Shown: positions 1 to 7,813 of the stretch, one piece after another
How the letters are laid out: every line of letters begins with the position of its first letter
How positions within the stretch are numbered: the first letter of the stretch is position 1
Source: JADJPO01 sp963828555
Lineage (GTDB): Bacteria > Actinomycetota > Actinomycetes > Actinomycetales > Kineosporiaceae
DNA length: 64,000 nt
Direction of reading: 5' to 3'
NCBI GenBank assembly: GCA_963828555.1
Contig: CAWHEL010000005.1
Coordinates: 558,001-622,000, forward strand
The notes under the pieces: model-generated
What the model was told of the DNA's origin: nothing
Database searches by the model: none
The model's input: only the letters and a program-made list of their open reading frames with translations
Program-made: the position numbers and the translations under genes

Positions 1-475
1 CGCTCTCCAGGTCGGCAGCCCGCTCCATCACCGCGTCCTCGTCCCCCTCGACGTGCGCCACGACGAGGGCTTTGCGGCCATCGGCGCTGCGCAGACCGGC
101 AGCGGGGGCGGGCGCCGTCCAGTAGGAGCCGAGTACCTCGACCCCGGGCTCGGCGTCCAGCCGGCCGGCGGCCGAGCGGCCGGCCGCGGCGACCTTCGCG
201 TCGTCCACGCTCGCCGCGCCCGGACCGCCCGCTGCGGTGACCAGCAGCACCAGGTTGGCCGGGCGCTGCCCGAAGGTCTGCTCCGCCATCACCCGGGCCC
301 GGGCCGACTCGGCGGCCGGATCCTCGAACCCGCCGCCGCGCAGCTTGCCCACCGCACCCGCCCCGAGCACGGACGCGGCGAGAACACCGATGGCCGACAG
401 CGCCAGCAACCATCGCGCCTGGCCGATCACGACGCGTGCGAACCGACCACCGGGTTCTGAGAACATCTTAAACAT
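1..475 (-). CDS. MMPL-family membrane exporter, N-terminal part
   Basis: Partial gene running off the left edge; about 158 residues are visible. The protein opens with MFKMFSEPGGRFARVV, then a hydrophobic helix (about residues 22-45, WLLALSAIGVLAASVLG), then an extracytoplasmic stretch with GGGFEDPAAESARARVM. This is the usual start of RND-superfamily MMPL transporters, where TM1 leads into a periplasmic-type porter domain. Such proteins export lipids or drugs. The start is ATG at 475 or the in-frame ATG at 466; neither has a clear Shine-Dalgarno, so a leaderless transcript is possible. It is divergent from a TetR gene, and operator-like repeats overlap its start, so repression by that TetR is likely. 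The substrate is unknown. Confidence 0.8.
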   Translation of the reverse strand, partial: MFKMFSEPGGRFARVVIGQARWLLALSAIGVLAASVLGAGAVGKLRGGGFEDPAAESARARVMAEQTFGQRPANLVLLVTAAGGPGAASVDDAKVAAAGRSAAGRLDAEPGVEVLGSYWTAPAPAAGLRSADGRKALVVAHVEGDEDAVMERAADLES

Positions 476-522
476 GAGAGAACGATGTTCTCTTCAGCAA
501 TGCTTGTCAAGAACATCGTTCA
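460..522. promoter_or_regulatory. Candidate TetR operators between MMPL and tetR genes
   Basis: A perfect inverted repeat AGAGAAC-GAT-GTTCTCT lies at 477-493, just upstream of the MMPL start. A second near-copy, AGAAC-ATC-GTTCA, is at 510-522, centred 31 bp away (about three helical turns). A third half-conserved copy, AGAAC-ATC-TTA, is at 460-470. The sites sit in the divergent promoter region, as expected for a TetR repressor that controls itself and the exporter. Binding is inferred. Confidence 0.6.
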
Positions 523-553
523 CTTTCGTGGGTGACATTGACTGTTTGTGCTC

Positions 554-1321
554 ATGCCGGTGGCTAGAGTGCTCCTCGTGGAGCTCTCTGCCGCACCGCT
601 CAGCCGTCGCCAGCGGCTGCGTGACGCCACCACGGAAGAGATCAAGCAGGTCGCGCGTGACCTGATGGCCCGCGAGGGCACTTCGTCGCTGAACCTGCGG
701 GCCATCGCGCGCACGATGGGAATCACGCCGTCCGCGCTGTACCGCTACTTCCCCAGCCGGGACGCCATCCTGACCGCCTTGATCACCGACGCCTACGACG
801 CGGTCGGCGACTGCGTCGAGGACGCGATCGCCACGGCGCCGGTGGACCGGACCTCGACCGCGATCCTGGCCGGTGTGCACGCCTTCCGCCGCTGGGCACT
901 GGACCATCCGCAGGAGTTCTCGCTGATCTACGGCGGCCCGGTGCCCGGATACGAGGCACCGCCGGAGGAAACCCTCCCCGCGGCCATGCGCACAGGCACG
1001 GCGATGTTCGCACTGCTGGCCCGGGCGATCGACCAGGGCCTGATGGTGGTGCCCACCGACGAGACCGTGCCCGAGCCCCTGCGCTCGGCGTTGAGCGAGT
1101 TCACCAAGGCGGGCTTCACGCTGCCTCCGGCCGCGGTCGCGCTGGGGCTGCAGTTCTGGGTGATCCTGCTGGGCGTGCTGTCTGCCGAGGCGTTCTGCCA
1201 CGTGCCAGACGTGCTGATCCTGCACGGAACCGCGTTCTTCGACTTCACCCTGCGCCAGGCCCTGGTCGCGATGGGCCTGGACCGCGAGGCCGTTGCCGCC
1301 GGGGTCTCCCCCGACGCCTGA
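554..1321 (+). CDS. TetR/AcrR-family transcriptional regulator
   Basis: About 255 residues. The N-terminal helix-turn-helix lies at roughly residues 20-70, with TTEEIKQVARDLMAREG followed by LRAIARTMGITPSALYRYF, the classic TetR recognition segment (ALYRYFPSRDAIL). The C-terminal ligand domain is of the WHG-like type seen in actinobacterial regulators, with HAFRRWALDHPQEFSLIYG. Start choice: ATG at 554; GTG at 548 or 578 is also possible, since no strong Shine-Dalgarno is visible. It is divergent from the MMPL exporter gene with palindromes between them, so it probably represses that exporter and itself. The ligand cannot be read from the sequence. Confidence 0.9.
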   Translation: MPVARVLLVELSAAPLSRRQRLRDATTEEIKQVARDLMAREGTSSLNLRAIARTMGITPSALYRYFPSRDAILTALITDAYDAVGDCVEDAIATAPVDRTSTAILAGVHAFRRWALDHPQEFSLIYGGPVPGYEAPPEETLPAAMRTGTAMFALLARAIDQGLMVVPTDETVPEPLRSALSEFTKAGFTLPPAAVALGLQFWVILLGVLSAEAFCHVPDVLILHGTAFFDFTLRQALVAMGLDREAVAAGVSPDA

Positions 1322-1331
1322 CTAGATCAGA

Positions 1332-1847
1332 TCAGATCAGGTCGACGAGTTCGGTTGCGTCGAACCAGAGCAACTCATGCGAGCGCGCCTCGTCCAGCAT
1401 GAACGCCGCGTCGTCGTCCCCGTCGTCGGCCGCCGGCAGCGCGGCGATCGCCGCCGCCACCGCCGAGCGGACCGCGGGCGCGTCCTCGTCGATGTGCACG
1501 CTCACCACCGCGCTCAGCGGCACCGTGCAGACCAGCCGCACACTCGACCGGGCGAGCGCCGCGTCGCCGGGATTCGGGGACACGCACGACTCCTCGACAT
1601 CGGCGGCGACCACGACCCGGCAGTTCTCGTACCGCGCCTCGGCCGCAAGCTCACCGGCAAGCAGGCGCAGCGAGGCGTCCGCCGCCTCACTCATCGCGGC
1701 GTACTCGAGCTCCTCGGTGTCACCCTCGACGTACCACTCACGGATCGCCGGGGTGACAGCGTGGGCGGCGTACCCGGATTCGAAACGGCCCGCGACGTAC
1801 GCAGTGGCCAGCGTGCCCAGCGTCGCGGGCAGATAGACCCGTCTCAC
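1332..1847 (-). CDS. DUF6912-type conserved actinobacterial protein
   Basis: 171 residues starting MRRVYLPATLGTLATAYVAGRF and ending with HELLWFDATELVDLI. This beginning and this HELLW(F/Y)D(A/V)TEL ending are typical of a widespread actinobacterial family of unknown function (DUF6912, recognised from memory). There is no membrane segment and the middle is acidic, so it is probably a cytosolic protein. It is the last gene of a minus-strand run downstream of the patatin gene, 17 bp away. Its stop codon lies inside a short GATCA tandem repeat (1325-1339). Confidence 0.7.
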   Translation of the reverse strand: MRRVYLPATLGTLATAYVAGRFESGYAAHAVTPAIREWYVEGDTEELEYAAMSEAADASLRLLAGELAAEARYENCRVVVAADVEESCVSPNPGDAALARSSVRLVCTVPLSAVVSVHIDEDAPAVRSAVAAAIAALPAADDGDDDAAFMLDEARSHELLWFDATELVDLI

Positions 1848-1864
1848 CCTGCCTCCGTACTCGA

Positions 1865-2902
1865 TCAGTGCGCGGTTCTGCCCGGACCATCCTGATCCAC
1901 GCCCGGCTGCACCTTACGGTCCGACACGGCTTCCGTCAGCCGGACCAGCGGCTCCGGGTCGACCAGCGCCTCGGTCGAGGTGCGCAACGCGGTCTCCAGC
2001 ACCAGCCGCCTCCGCTCGACCGCCATCAGGTTGGCGCCGATCGCCTCCAGGTCCTCCGGCCCCGGCCCGATCACGGTCACCTCGCTTCCCCGGTCGTGCA
2101 CCTTGATCACCTCGTGCAGGCAGCGCCGGGTCACCCTGGCCCGCCAACTGCGCTCGGCCCTGGTGCGCCAGTGCGCGGGGTGGTCGGTCGCGAAGGAGAC
2201 CATCGGCGCCAGCACGAACACGTGGTCCAGCCCCAGCCCGGCCAGCAGGTCGATGTTCGTCGCCGACCAGGCCCCGCCGTCCACGTAGCGACGCCCGCCG
2301 ATGGTCACCGGCGCATACCATCCGGGGATGGAGCAGGACGCGGTGACCGCGTCGGCCAGATCGGCCGCCGGGGCCGTGGGGTCGCCGAAGGCCACCCGCC
2401 GCCCCGACTCGTAGTCCATCGCCACCGCGCGCACGCCCGGGTGGGGGCTCCAGCCCGCGGGGACCAGGCCGCGCACCAGCCGGCCGACGGAATCCAGGCT
2501 GCCGCGCCCCTGCGGCATCAGCGCCGCCAGGACGGCGGTCGGCGGCATCCGGTGCAGCCGGCGCATGTTGTGGGTCACCATCGAGGCGCCCGCCGGCAGC
2601 AGGGAGAACCTGGGCACCGGCGGGTTCGAGCCCCCGGTCGCGCCGTCATAGTCCCACTCGATGCCCTCGGCCAACGGGCCGCTGGTCACCGACTCGCCCA
2701 ACTGGTGCGCGCGCAGCTCGTCGACGCTCACCCCGGCTCCGAGGAGGGCGGCAGTCACCGAACCGGCCGAGGTGCCCACGATCAGCTCGGCCCGGCGCGG
2801 GTCGAGGCCGTGCACCTGCTGCACCGCGGTGAGCGCGCCGACCATCCAGGCGCCGCCGAGCACACCGCCACCGCCCAGCACCAGGCCCCAGCGCTCGATC
2901 AT
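1865..2902 (-). CDS. Patatin-like phospholipase/acyl hydrolase
   Basis: 345 residues. The glycine-rich oxyanion segment LVLGGGGVLGGAW (residues 8-20) is followed by the nucleophile elbow GTSAG (Ser45) and, near residue 210, the DGG part of the Ser-Asp dyad (YVDGGAWS). All catalytic elements of a patatin serine lipase are present, and no signal peptide is seen. It lies 23 bp downstream of a wax ester/triacylglycerol synthase gene, which suggests turnover of the lipids that enzyme makes (inference). The predicted activity is hydrolysis of acyl esters from glycerolipids at a membrane or lipid-droplet surface. Confidence 0.88.
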   Translation of the reverse strand: MIERWGLVLGGGGVLGGAWMVGALTAVQQVHGLDPRRAELIVGTSAGSVTAALLGAGVSVDELRAHQLGESVTSGPLAEGIEWDYDGATGGSNPPVPRFSLLPAGASMVTHNMRRLHRMPPTAVLAALMPQGRGSLDSVGRLVRGLVPAGWSPHPGVRAVAMDYESGRRVAFGDPTAPAADLADAVTASCSIPGWYAPVTIGGRRYVDGGAWSATNIDLLAGLGLDHVFVLAPMVSFATDHPAHWRTRAERSWRARVTRRCLHEVIKVHDRGSEVTVIGPGPEDLEAIGANLMAVERRRLVLETALRTSTEALVDPEPLVRLTEAVSDRKVQPGVDQDGPGRTAH

Positions 2903-2925
2903 GGCGTGTCCGTCACCTCACCTGC

Positions 2926-4383
2926 TCAGCGCGCGGCGTCCGAGGTCTCGACCAGGGAGTCGAGCAGGCATTGGCCGAGCACGTCGAGGTCGGGCATCGC
3001 CTCGCGGTCGCCGTAGAGCCCGTAGTAGACGCCGCCGTCGTAGGAGGTCAGCCCGATGCTCAGCGCCTGACCCCGGGCCAGCGGGATCACCGGGAACGTG
3101 GCGAGCATGCGGGAACCGTGCAGGTAGAGCGGGGTCTGCGGGCCGGGCACGTTGGTCACCACCAGGTTGAACAGGTGCCGGGAGAGGCCGCTGGCCACCC
3201 GGGCTCCCAGTGAGTGCAGGGTGGGCGGGGCGAACCCGGCGATGTCGGCGATCGCCTGGGCGTCGACCGCCTGACCAGCCTCGTGATGAGCCTTGGTCTG
3301 GTAACTCACCTGGTGCAGCCGCATCAGCGGGCTCGGCTCACCGGTGGGCAGGTCGATCAATAGCGAGGAGACCCGACTGCCGATCGCCCCGGCCCGGGCA
3401 GCGTCCTCCACCCGCACGCTCATCGGTACCAGGGCGCGGACGACGCTCGCCGGCGGCACCGGCTCGCCGCGGGCCAGCAGCCACATCCGTAGCGCACCGG
3501 CGACCACCGCGAGCACGACGTCATTCACGGTGGTGATCACGCCGGTGCGGGGACCGCGATCGTTGCGCGCCGGCGAGGCCTTGGCCGCCCGGGCCAGCAT
3601 GTGATTGCGGATGGTGCGGTAGTCGGCCAGATCGCTGGAGACCATCCGGAACCGGCGGTGCTCGGTGAGGTCGTGGTTGAGCGGGCTGCGCGGCGGCGGG
3701 CTGGTGGCTGTTCGGGCGGCGACCGCGAGCCCTCCAACCGCCTCCGCGGTCTTCGCCGCGGTGGCCTGCATGTCGCCCAGCCCCGCGCGCAGGGTCTCCA
3801 GCACCCGGGTCGGACGGCGGATCGAGTCGACCACGGCCCCGGTGACCAGTTCCACCAGGCTGGGCTCGGGAGCCGGGCGCCACGTCTGCGGCGGGTGCTC
3901 GCGCACGTGCTCGTCGTCGTCCAGTACCACCTGGCCGAGATCGACCGCGTTCACGCCGTCCACCAGGGCCTGGTGCACCTTGGTGATCACGGCGAACCGC
4001 CCACCGGCCAGGCCCTCGACGACTGCCATCTCCCACAGCGGGCGGGACCGGTCGAGCCGCCGGGCCTGGATCCGGGCCACCAGCTCCTCGAGCTGCTCGT
4101 CGTTCCCCGGCCGTGGCAGCCCCGCCCGACGGATGTGGTCGGCGATGTCGAAGTGCTCGTCGTCCACCCAGACCGGGTTCGCCAGCCGTCCGGGCACGCC
4201 GCGCACACGCTGCCGGTAGCGGGGAACGAAGGCGATCCGGGCCTCGACGTGGCGCACCATGCTCGGGTAGTCCAGACCGCCGGGACCGGGGTCGAAGATC
4301 ATCACAGAGCCGACGTGCATGGCCGTCGTGGGCTCCTCCAGATAGAGGAAGGAGACGTCGAGAGGTGAGAGCCGGTCTGCCAT
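2926..4383 (-). CDS. Wax ester synthase/diacylglycerol acyltransferase (WS/DGAT)
   Basis: 485 residues, full family length (about 450-490). Family marks: the start MADRLSPLDVSFLYLE, DRSRPLWEM (PLW at 115-117), the active-site region KVHQALVDG (137-143), and NDVVLAVVAGALR in the C-terminal half. The enzyme transfers a fatty acyl group from acyl-CoA to diacylglycerol or a fatty alcohol to make storage lipid. The usual HHxxxDG motif reads HQxxxDG here, with the second His replaced by Gln, so catalytic ability is less certain. It is co-directional with the patatin gene. A small palindrome about 70 bp upstream (4451-4466) may be an operator. Confidence 0.88.
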   Translation of the reverse strand: MADRLSPLDVSFLYLEEPTTAMHVGSVMIFDPGPGGLDYPSMVRHVEARIAFVPRYRQRVRGVPGRLANPVWVDDEHFDIADHIRRAGLPRPGNDEQLEELVARIQARRLDRSRPLWEMAVVEGLAGGRFAVITKVHQALVDGVNAVDLGQVVLDDDEHVREHPPQTWRPAPEPSLVELVTGAVVDSIRRPTRVLETLRAGLGDMQATAAKTAEAVGGLAVAARTATSPPPRSPLNHDLTEHRRFRMVSSDLADYRTIRNHMLARAAKASPARNDRGPRTGVITTVNDVVLAVVAGALRMWLLARGEPVPPASVVRALVPMSVRVEDAARAGAIGSRVSSLLIDLPTGEPSPLMRLHQVSYQTKAHHEAGQAVDAQAIADIAGFAPPTLHSLGARVASGLSRHLFNLVVTNVPGPQTPLYLHGSRMLATFPVIPLARGQALSIGLTSYDGGVYYGLYGDREAMPDLDVLGQCLLDSLVETSDAAR

Positions 4384-4450
4384 GCGCCCTCCCTGACGAG
4401 CTGGTCCGGAAACGCCCGATCCTGTCAGATCCGGGTGGTCACCGGGTTAA

Positions 4451-4466
4451 GTTACTCATCAGTAGC
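4451..4466. promoter_or_regulatory. Small palindrome upstream of the WS/DGAT gene
   Basis: TACT-CATC-AGTA (4453-4464) within a locally AT-richer stretch 68-83 bp upstream of the WS/DGAT start. It could bind a TetR-type lipid regulator. The arms are only 4 bp, so this is weak. Confidence 0.25.
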
Positions 4467-4480
4467 ATAGTCCGTCAGTG

Positions 4481-5212
4481 TCAGCTCAGGGGTAGCCCGA
4501 ACAGGGCCTCCAGCTCGGCGATCGTCTCCTCGACGCTGTGGTGCAGCACTCCCACCATGCCGGCGTCGACCGCGGCCTGGATGTTGCGCGGGATGTCGTC
4601 GACCATCACGCATTGGGCCGGCGTGAGGCCGAGTCCGCTCACCGTGTGATCGAAGATCGCCCGGTCGGGTTTGCGCATCCCTACCCGACCGGAGATCACG
4701 ACGGAGTCGAACAGCCCGTCCCAGAGCTGCTCCGGATAGTGCTCGCCCCAGCTGTTGGACAGCAGCGCTGTGCGGACACCCGCCGCCCGGGCCCGCCGGA
4801 TCGCCTCCAGCATCCGCGGGTCCAGCCGGGCCAGGCCGCCCAGCAGCCGGTCGAGCAGGCCGTTGGGGTCAACCACGCTCCCCCGGGTGGCCAGCTCCGC
4901 GGCCAGCAGGTGCTCGAACTCCCCGGTGGCGATCTCGCCACGCTCCAGCCGGTGCACCGGGGAGGTGCCGGCGGGCCCGTCGTCCGCGGCCTGTTCCACC
5001 TGCGCCACCAGCTGGCCGTCCGGCGGCGGTGCGCCCACCCAGCACCGCATCGCGTCGACGAAATGCGTGAAGTCCACCCCGTCGTCGATCGCCCACTGCG
5101 CCATCGCGCCGTCCAGGGAGGCGGTCAGCACGCCGCCCCAGTCCAGGACCAGACCGATCAGCTCGGTGCGGCACCCATGGCCTGTCTCACTGTTCTGCAC
5201 GCCGACCAGCAT
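4481..5212 (-). CDS. HAD-superfamily (subclass IA) hydrolase
   Basis: 243 residues. HAD motif I is LVLDWGGVLT (nucleophile Asp about residue 24), motif II is LLSNSWG, and motifs III/IV are RKPDRAIFDHTVSGLGL then VMVDDIPRNIQAAVDAGM. All catalytic elements are present. The protein is predicted to be a small phosphatase or dehalogenase-like enzyme; the substrate is unknown. The first 26 bp overlap the end of the upstream CpaE-like gene, which suggests translational coupling; a GTG four codons in is an alternative start. Apart from position, nothing ties it to pilus or lipid functions. Confidence 0.85.
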   Translation of the reverse strand: MLVGVQNSETGHGCRTELIGLVLDWGGVLTASLDGAMAQWAIDDGVDFTHFVDAMRCWVGAPPPDGQLVAQVEQAADDGPAGTSPVHRLERGEIATGEFEHLLAAELATRGSVVDPNGLLDRLLGGLARLDPRMLEAIRRARAAGVRTALLSNSWGEHYPEQLWDGLFDSVVISGRVGMRKPDRAIFDHTVSGLGLTPAQCVMVDDIPRNIQAAVDAGMVGVLHHSVEETIAELEALFGLPLS

Positions 5213-6446
5213 GACGCCGGCGCCGGGGGGCGGGCGAGCCGACCACCTGCCGGGCGAATTCGGCCACCGCTCGGCGGGCCGGCGAGGACGGTGCCTGCGC
5301 GGTCAGCGGACGCCCGTTCAGCAGGGCCGCGTCGCAGGCCTCCCGGTCATCGGGAACCAGCACCACGGTGGCCACCCCGGCGTGCCGTCGGACGGCGTCG
5401 CGTACCTGGCGCTCGGGCTGCGACCCCACGGCGGACCGGCGCACCTTGGTCACCACTACGATCGGCGCCCGGCCGCGGGGCAGTAGCTCGGCCAGCTCGG
5501 CCAGCCCGTGCACCAGTCGCTTCAGGCCCACCGGGTCGGCAGAGCCGACCGCCAGCACGACGTCGGCCGCCGCCAGCGCCGAGAGCGTGGCCCCGTTGCG
5601 CCGCGGGGCCTCCGTGTCGAAGCAGAGCTCCTCGTCCGTCTCCAACGGGGCGGCGCAGTCCAGCACGGTCCACTCGGCGACGGCCCGGGTGCACTGCCAG
5701 ACCAGGTCCAGGCTGCCCGGGCGCAGTTCGGGCCACCGGTCGGGTCGGGGCAGTCCGGTGAGCACCCGAAGTCGCGGAGCGACCAGGGGCGCGTACCGGG
5801 CCAGCTCGGCGGCGTCCAGCGCCCCGCGCCCGGCCGCGCGGACCGCGGCGGCCAACCCGCTGGCCTCCTCCAGCAGACCGAGGGTCTGGGCCAGGCTCGG
5901 GGCGTGGGTGTCGGCGTCGGCGACCAGCACCCGCTGGCCCAGGGCCGCCAGCTCGGCGGCGAGGGTGACGGCGAGCGTGGTGCGCCCCGGCGCGCCGGCG
6001 GGCCCCCACACGGCGATCAGCTGCCCGGCGACCATCCGGGGATGCCCCGAGCGGGAGTCGCCGGCGGAATCGGTTCGTGCAGAGGGGATTCGACGGACGG
6101 CGCCGTGCACGGCAGCGGCCACCTCGGCCGGGGAGGCATCGGCGTCCAGCACGTGCCGGACCCCCAGTGCCGTGGCGCGCAGCCCTGGGCTGCGGTCGGC
6201 GGGATCGACCAGGGCGACCAGGTCGAGACCGGCGGACCGCAGCCGGGCCAGGCTGTCCGCGTCCAGGTGGGGCAGGTCGGCGGAGACGATCGCGGCGCGC
6301 GCGGTGCCGGTCAGGGCGGCGGCGGTCAGCTCGGCGAGATCGGCGCACCGGCGCACCACCGAGAGCTCACAACCGGGGTCGGCCAGGCCGGCGACCAACG
6401 GCGCCTCCCACACCCCGGTGACCGCGCACAGCACAGGCACTCTCAT
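5187..6446 (-). CDS. CpaE/TadZ-like MinD-family ATPase
   Basis: 419 residues. The N-terminal about 120 residues look like a degenerate receiver domain (AAIVSADLPHLDADSLARL, GVRHVLDADASPAEVAAAV), as in CpaE/TadZ. It is followed by a ParA/MinD ATPase with the P-loop WGPAGAPGRTTLAVTLA and VLVADADTHAPSLAQTLGL. The P-loop carries Arg where most members have Lys (GRTT). Proteins of this type localise Flp/Tad pilus machinery or act in partitioning. It overlaps the CpaB-like gene by 4 bp (ATGA). No TadA, TadB, TadC or Flp pilin gene is in the window, so the pilus link is inference. Confidence 0.75.
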   Translation of the reverse strand: MRVPVLCAVTGVWEAPLVAGLADPGCELSVVRRCADLAELTAAALTGTARAAIVSADLPHLDADSLARLRSAGLDLVALVDPADRSPGLRATALGVRHVLDADASPAEVAAAVHGAVRRIPSARTDSAGDSRSGHPRMVAGQLIAVWGPAGAPGRTTLAVTLAAELAALGQRVLVADADTHAPSLAQTLGLLEEASGLAAAVRAAGRGALDAAELARYAPLVAPRLRVLTGLPRPDRWPELRPGSLDLVWQCTRAVAEWTVLDCAAPLETDEELCFDTEAPRRNGATLSALAAADVVLAVGSADPVGLKRLVHGLAELAELLPRGRAPIVVVTKVRRSAVGSQPERQVRDAVRRHAGVATVVLVPDDREACDAALLNGRPLTAQAPSSPARRAVAEFARQVVGSPAPRRRRHAGRRAEQ

Positions 6447-7111
6447 CCGGCACCACCGCTGCTGCCCCCGGTCGGAATCAGGGCCAGCCGGGCCCCGTTG
6501 GCCAGGGCGTCGAGGGCGGCGACGAGCTCACGCTCCTCGAGCATCACCTGCACGACGACGCCGCGGGTCGCGGTGATCCCGGACCCCTCGGCGGAGACGT
6601 CGTGCACCTCGGCGGCGGAGGCCAGCCGACGCGGCTCGAGGAAGGCGGTGGTTCCGGTTGCCGCAGAGGAGGTGTCACGGGCCGAGGCCCACAGGTCGAC
6701 CAGGGCACCGGGGCGCAGCCCGGCCGGCACCGGAGCCTCGACCGGCACCGGGACCGGCCGTCGGGTCAGCGCCGCCGCGGTGCCGAGGGCCGAGCGCGGC
6801 ACCAGCTCGCCGCGCTCGACGGTGCGCAGGATCACCGCCCCTGCCGGTAGCGCCGCCGTGGCCGGCAGATAGCCGGCCACGCCCCGTTCCAGCCGCACCC
6901 TGACCACGGTGAGGTCCGCCACGGTGAGGGCATGCCCGCTGGGCAGGGTGTCGGCCGCCGCATACACCGGCACCGTGTCGTCCGCCGCAGCCACCACTGT
7001 GGTGCCCAGCGCCAGGGAGGCCAGCATCAGCACCAGGCCCACCAGCAACCGGGCATCACGCCACGACGGGCGGGTCAACCGGTTCGCCCACTCTCGGGGG
7101 AGATCGTCCAC
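6443..7111 (-). CDS. CpaB/RcpC-like SAF-domain membrane protein
   Basis: 222 residues with a short cytoplasmic N-terminus rich in Arg and one transmembrane helix (about residues 22-44, LLVGLVLMLASLALGTTVV). Then comes a SAF domain (ADTLPSGHALTVADLTVVRV ... LPAGAVILRTVERGELVPRSAL) and a C-terminal region matching the CpaB/RcpC fold (VPAGLRPGALVDLW). Such proteins assist Flp pilus assembly, probably by binding peptidoglycan or the secretin side. It is the first gene of a probable operon with the CpaE-like ATPase, with overlapping start and stop. Confidence 0.75.
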   Translation of the reverse strand: MDDLPREWANRLTRPSWRDARLLVGLVLMLASLALGTTVVAAADDTVPVYAAADTLPSGHALTVADLTVVRVRLERGVAGYLPATAALPAGAVILRTVERGELVPRSALGTAAALTRRPVPVPVEAPVPAGLRPGALVDLWASARDTSSAATGTTAFLEPRRLASAAEVHDVSAEGSGITATRGVVVQVMLEERELVAALDALANGARLALIPTGGSSGGAG

Positions 7112-7211
7112 GGTCGGGATCCTGGCAGAGGCGGTCAGGACGCGCAGCAGGCATCGACGCGGCTGTGGACGACGCGGGCGGCGGGCGGGGACCGCGTGGC
7201 ATCCTGAGGGG

Positions 7212-7457
7212 GTGGCTCCCCGCTTCTACTCTCTCGTCGACGTGGCCGAGATGCTCAACGTCACCGAGGGCCAGGTTCGTCGGCTGGTGAACTCCGGCGA
7301 CCTGCCTGCGATCCAGATCGGCGGGCGCGGGATCTGGCGGGTGGAGCACAGTGAGCTGGAGGCCTACATCCAGCGCATGTATGCGCAGACAAAGGCCCGT
7401 GTCGATGCACGGTCGCTCGGCCTGGACGACGACACCGCGGTGGACGCAGACGCCTAA
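7212..7457 (+). CDS. BldC-like MerR-type helix-turn-helix regulator
   Basis: 81 residues from a GTG start just after a GAGGGG purine run. It is a single winged HTH: FYSLVDVAEMLNVTEGQVRRLVNSGDLPAIQIGGRGIWRVEHSELEAYIQRMYAQT. This is the excisionase/MerR-like fold used by small actinobacterial regulators such as BldC. There is no effector domain, so it probably binds direct repeats cooperatively (known for BldC, inferred here). It is divergent from the CpaB-like gene and may regulate that operon. Confidence 0.8.
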   Translation: MAPRFYSLVDVAEMLNVTEGQVRRLVNSGDLPAIQIGGRGIWRVEHSELEAYIQRMYAQTKARVDARSLGLDDDTAVDADA

Positions 7458-7813
7458 CCCGCTCTGGAACAATGGGTTTCACCTCAGGTGCACCTCGCGC
7501 GCGACCCGTCGACGCGGACCTGTGACCCACTCGCCCGACCCGCACACGCCTCGTCCGCCCACGGCTGCCGCCGGTGGCCCCCATCCGCCGCCCCGGGAAG
7601 CCGGACGTCGCTCGGTGGCCCGCAGGGCCCCCCGCCGCGACCTCACACCACCGGGCTGGGGACGTGCCATTGCCGGCTCCCGGGACCGATGGACGAGGCG
7701 CCTGCGGGGCCTGGGGTGGCCTCGTGCGCGGGTGAGGGGGTGGTCTTTCGGTCCGTCGTGTGACAGTGAGTATTCACACAGCCCACATCCGCTCTCCAGC
7801 AACGGTTTCGCGG
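7458..7813. other. 356-bp intergenic region with no supported gene
   Basis: This region separates two convergent genes. Short reading frames exist on both strands, but codon third positions are only moderately GC-rich and no family resemblance is visible. A small palindrome CACCT-C-AGGTG lies at 7480-7490, followed by GGTGCACC (7487-7494), directly after the BldC-like gene, and might help termination. Nothing else is recognised. Confidence 0.4.

Noticed and set aside
7479..7802. Possible small gene on the minus strand in the 7.5-7.8 kb gap
   Set aside because: Arg/Gly/Pro-rich translation, no ribosome site or family pattern; codon bias not convincing on either strand.
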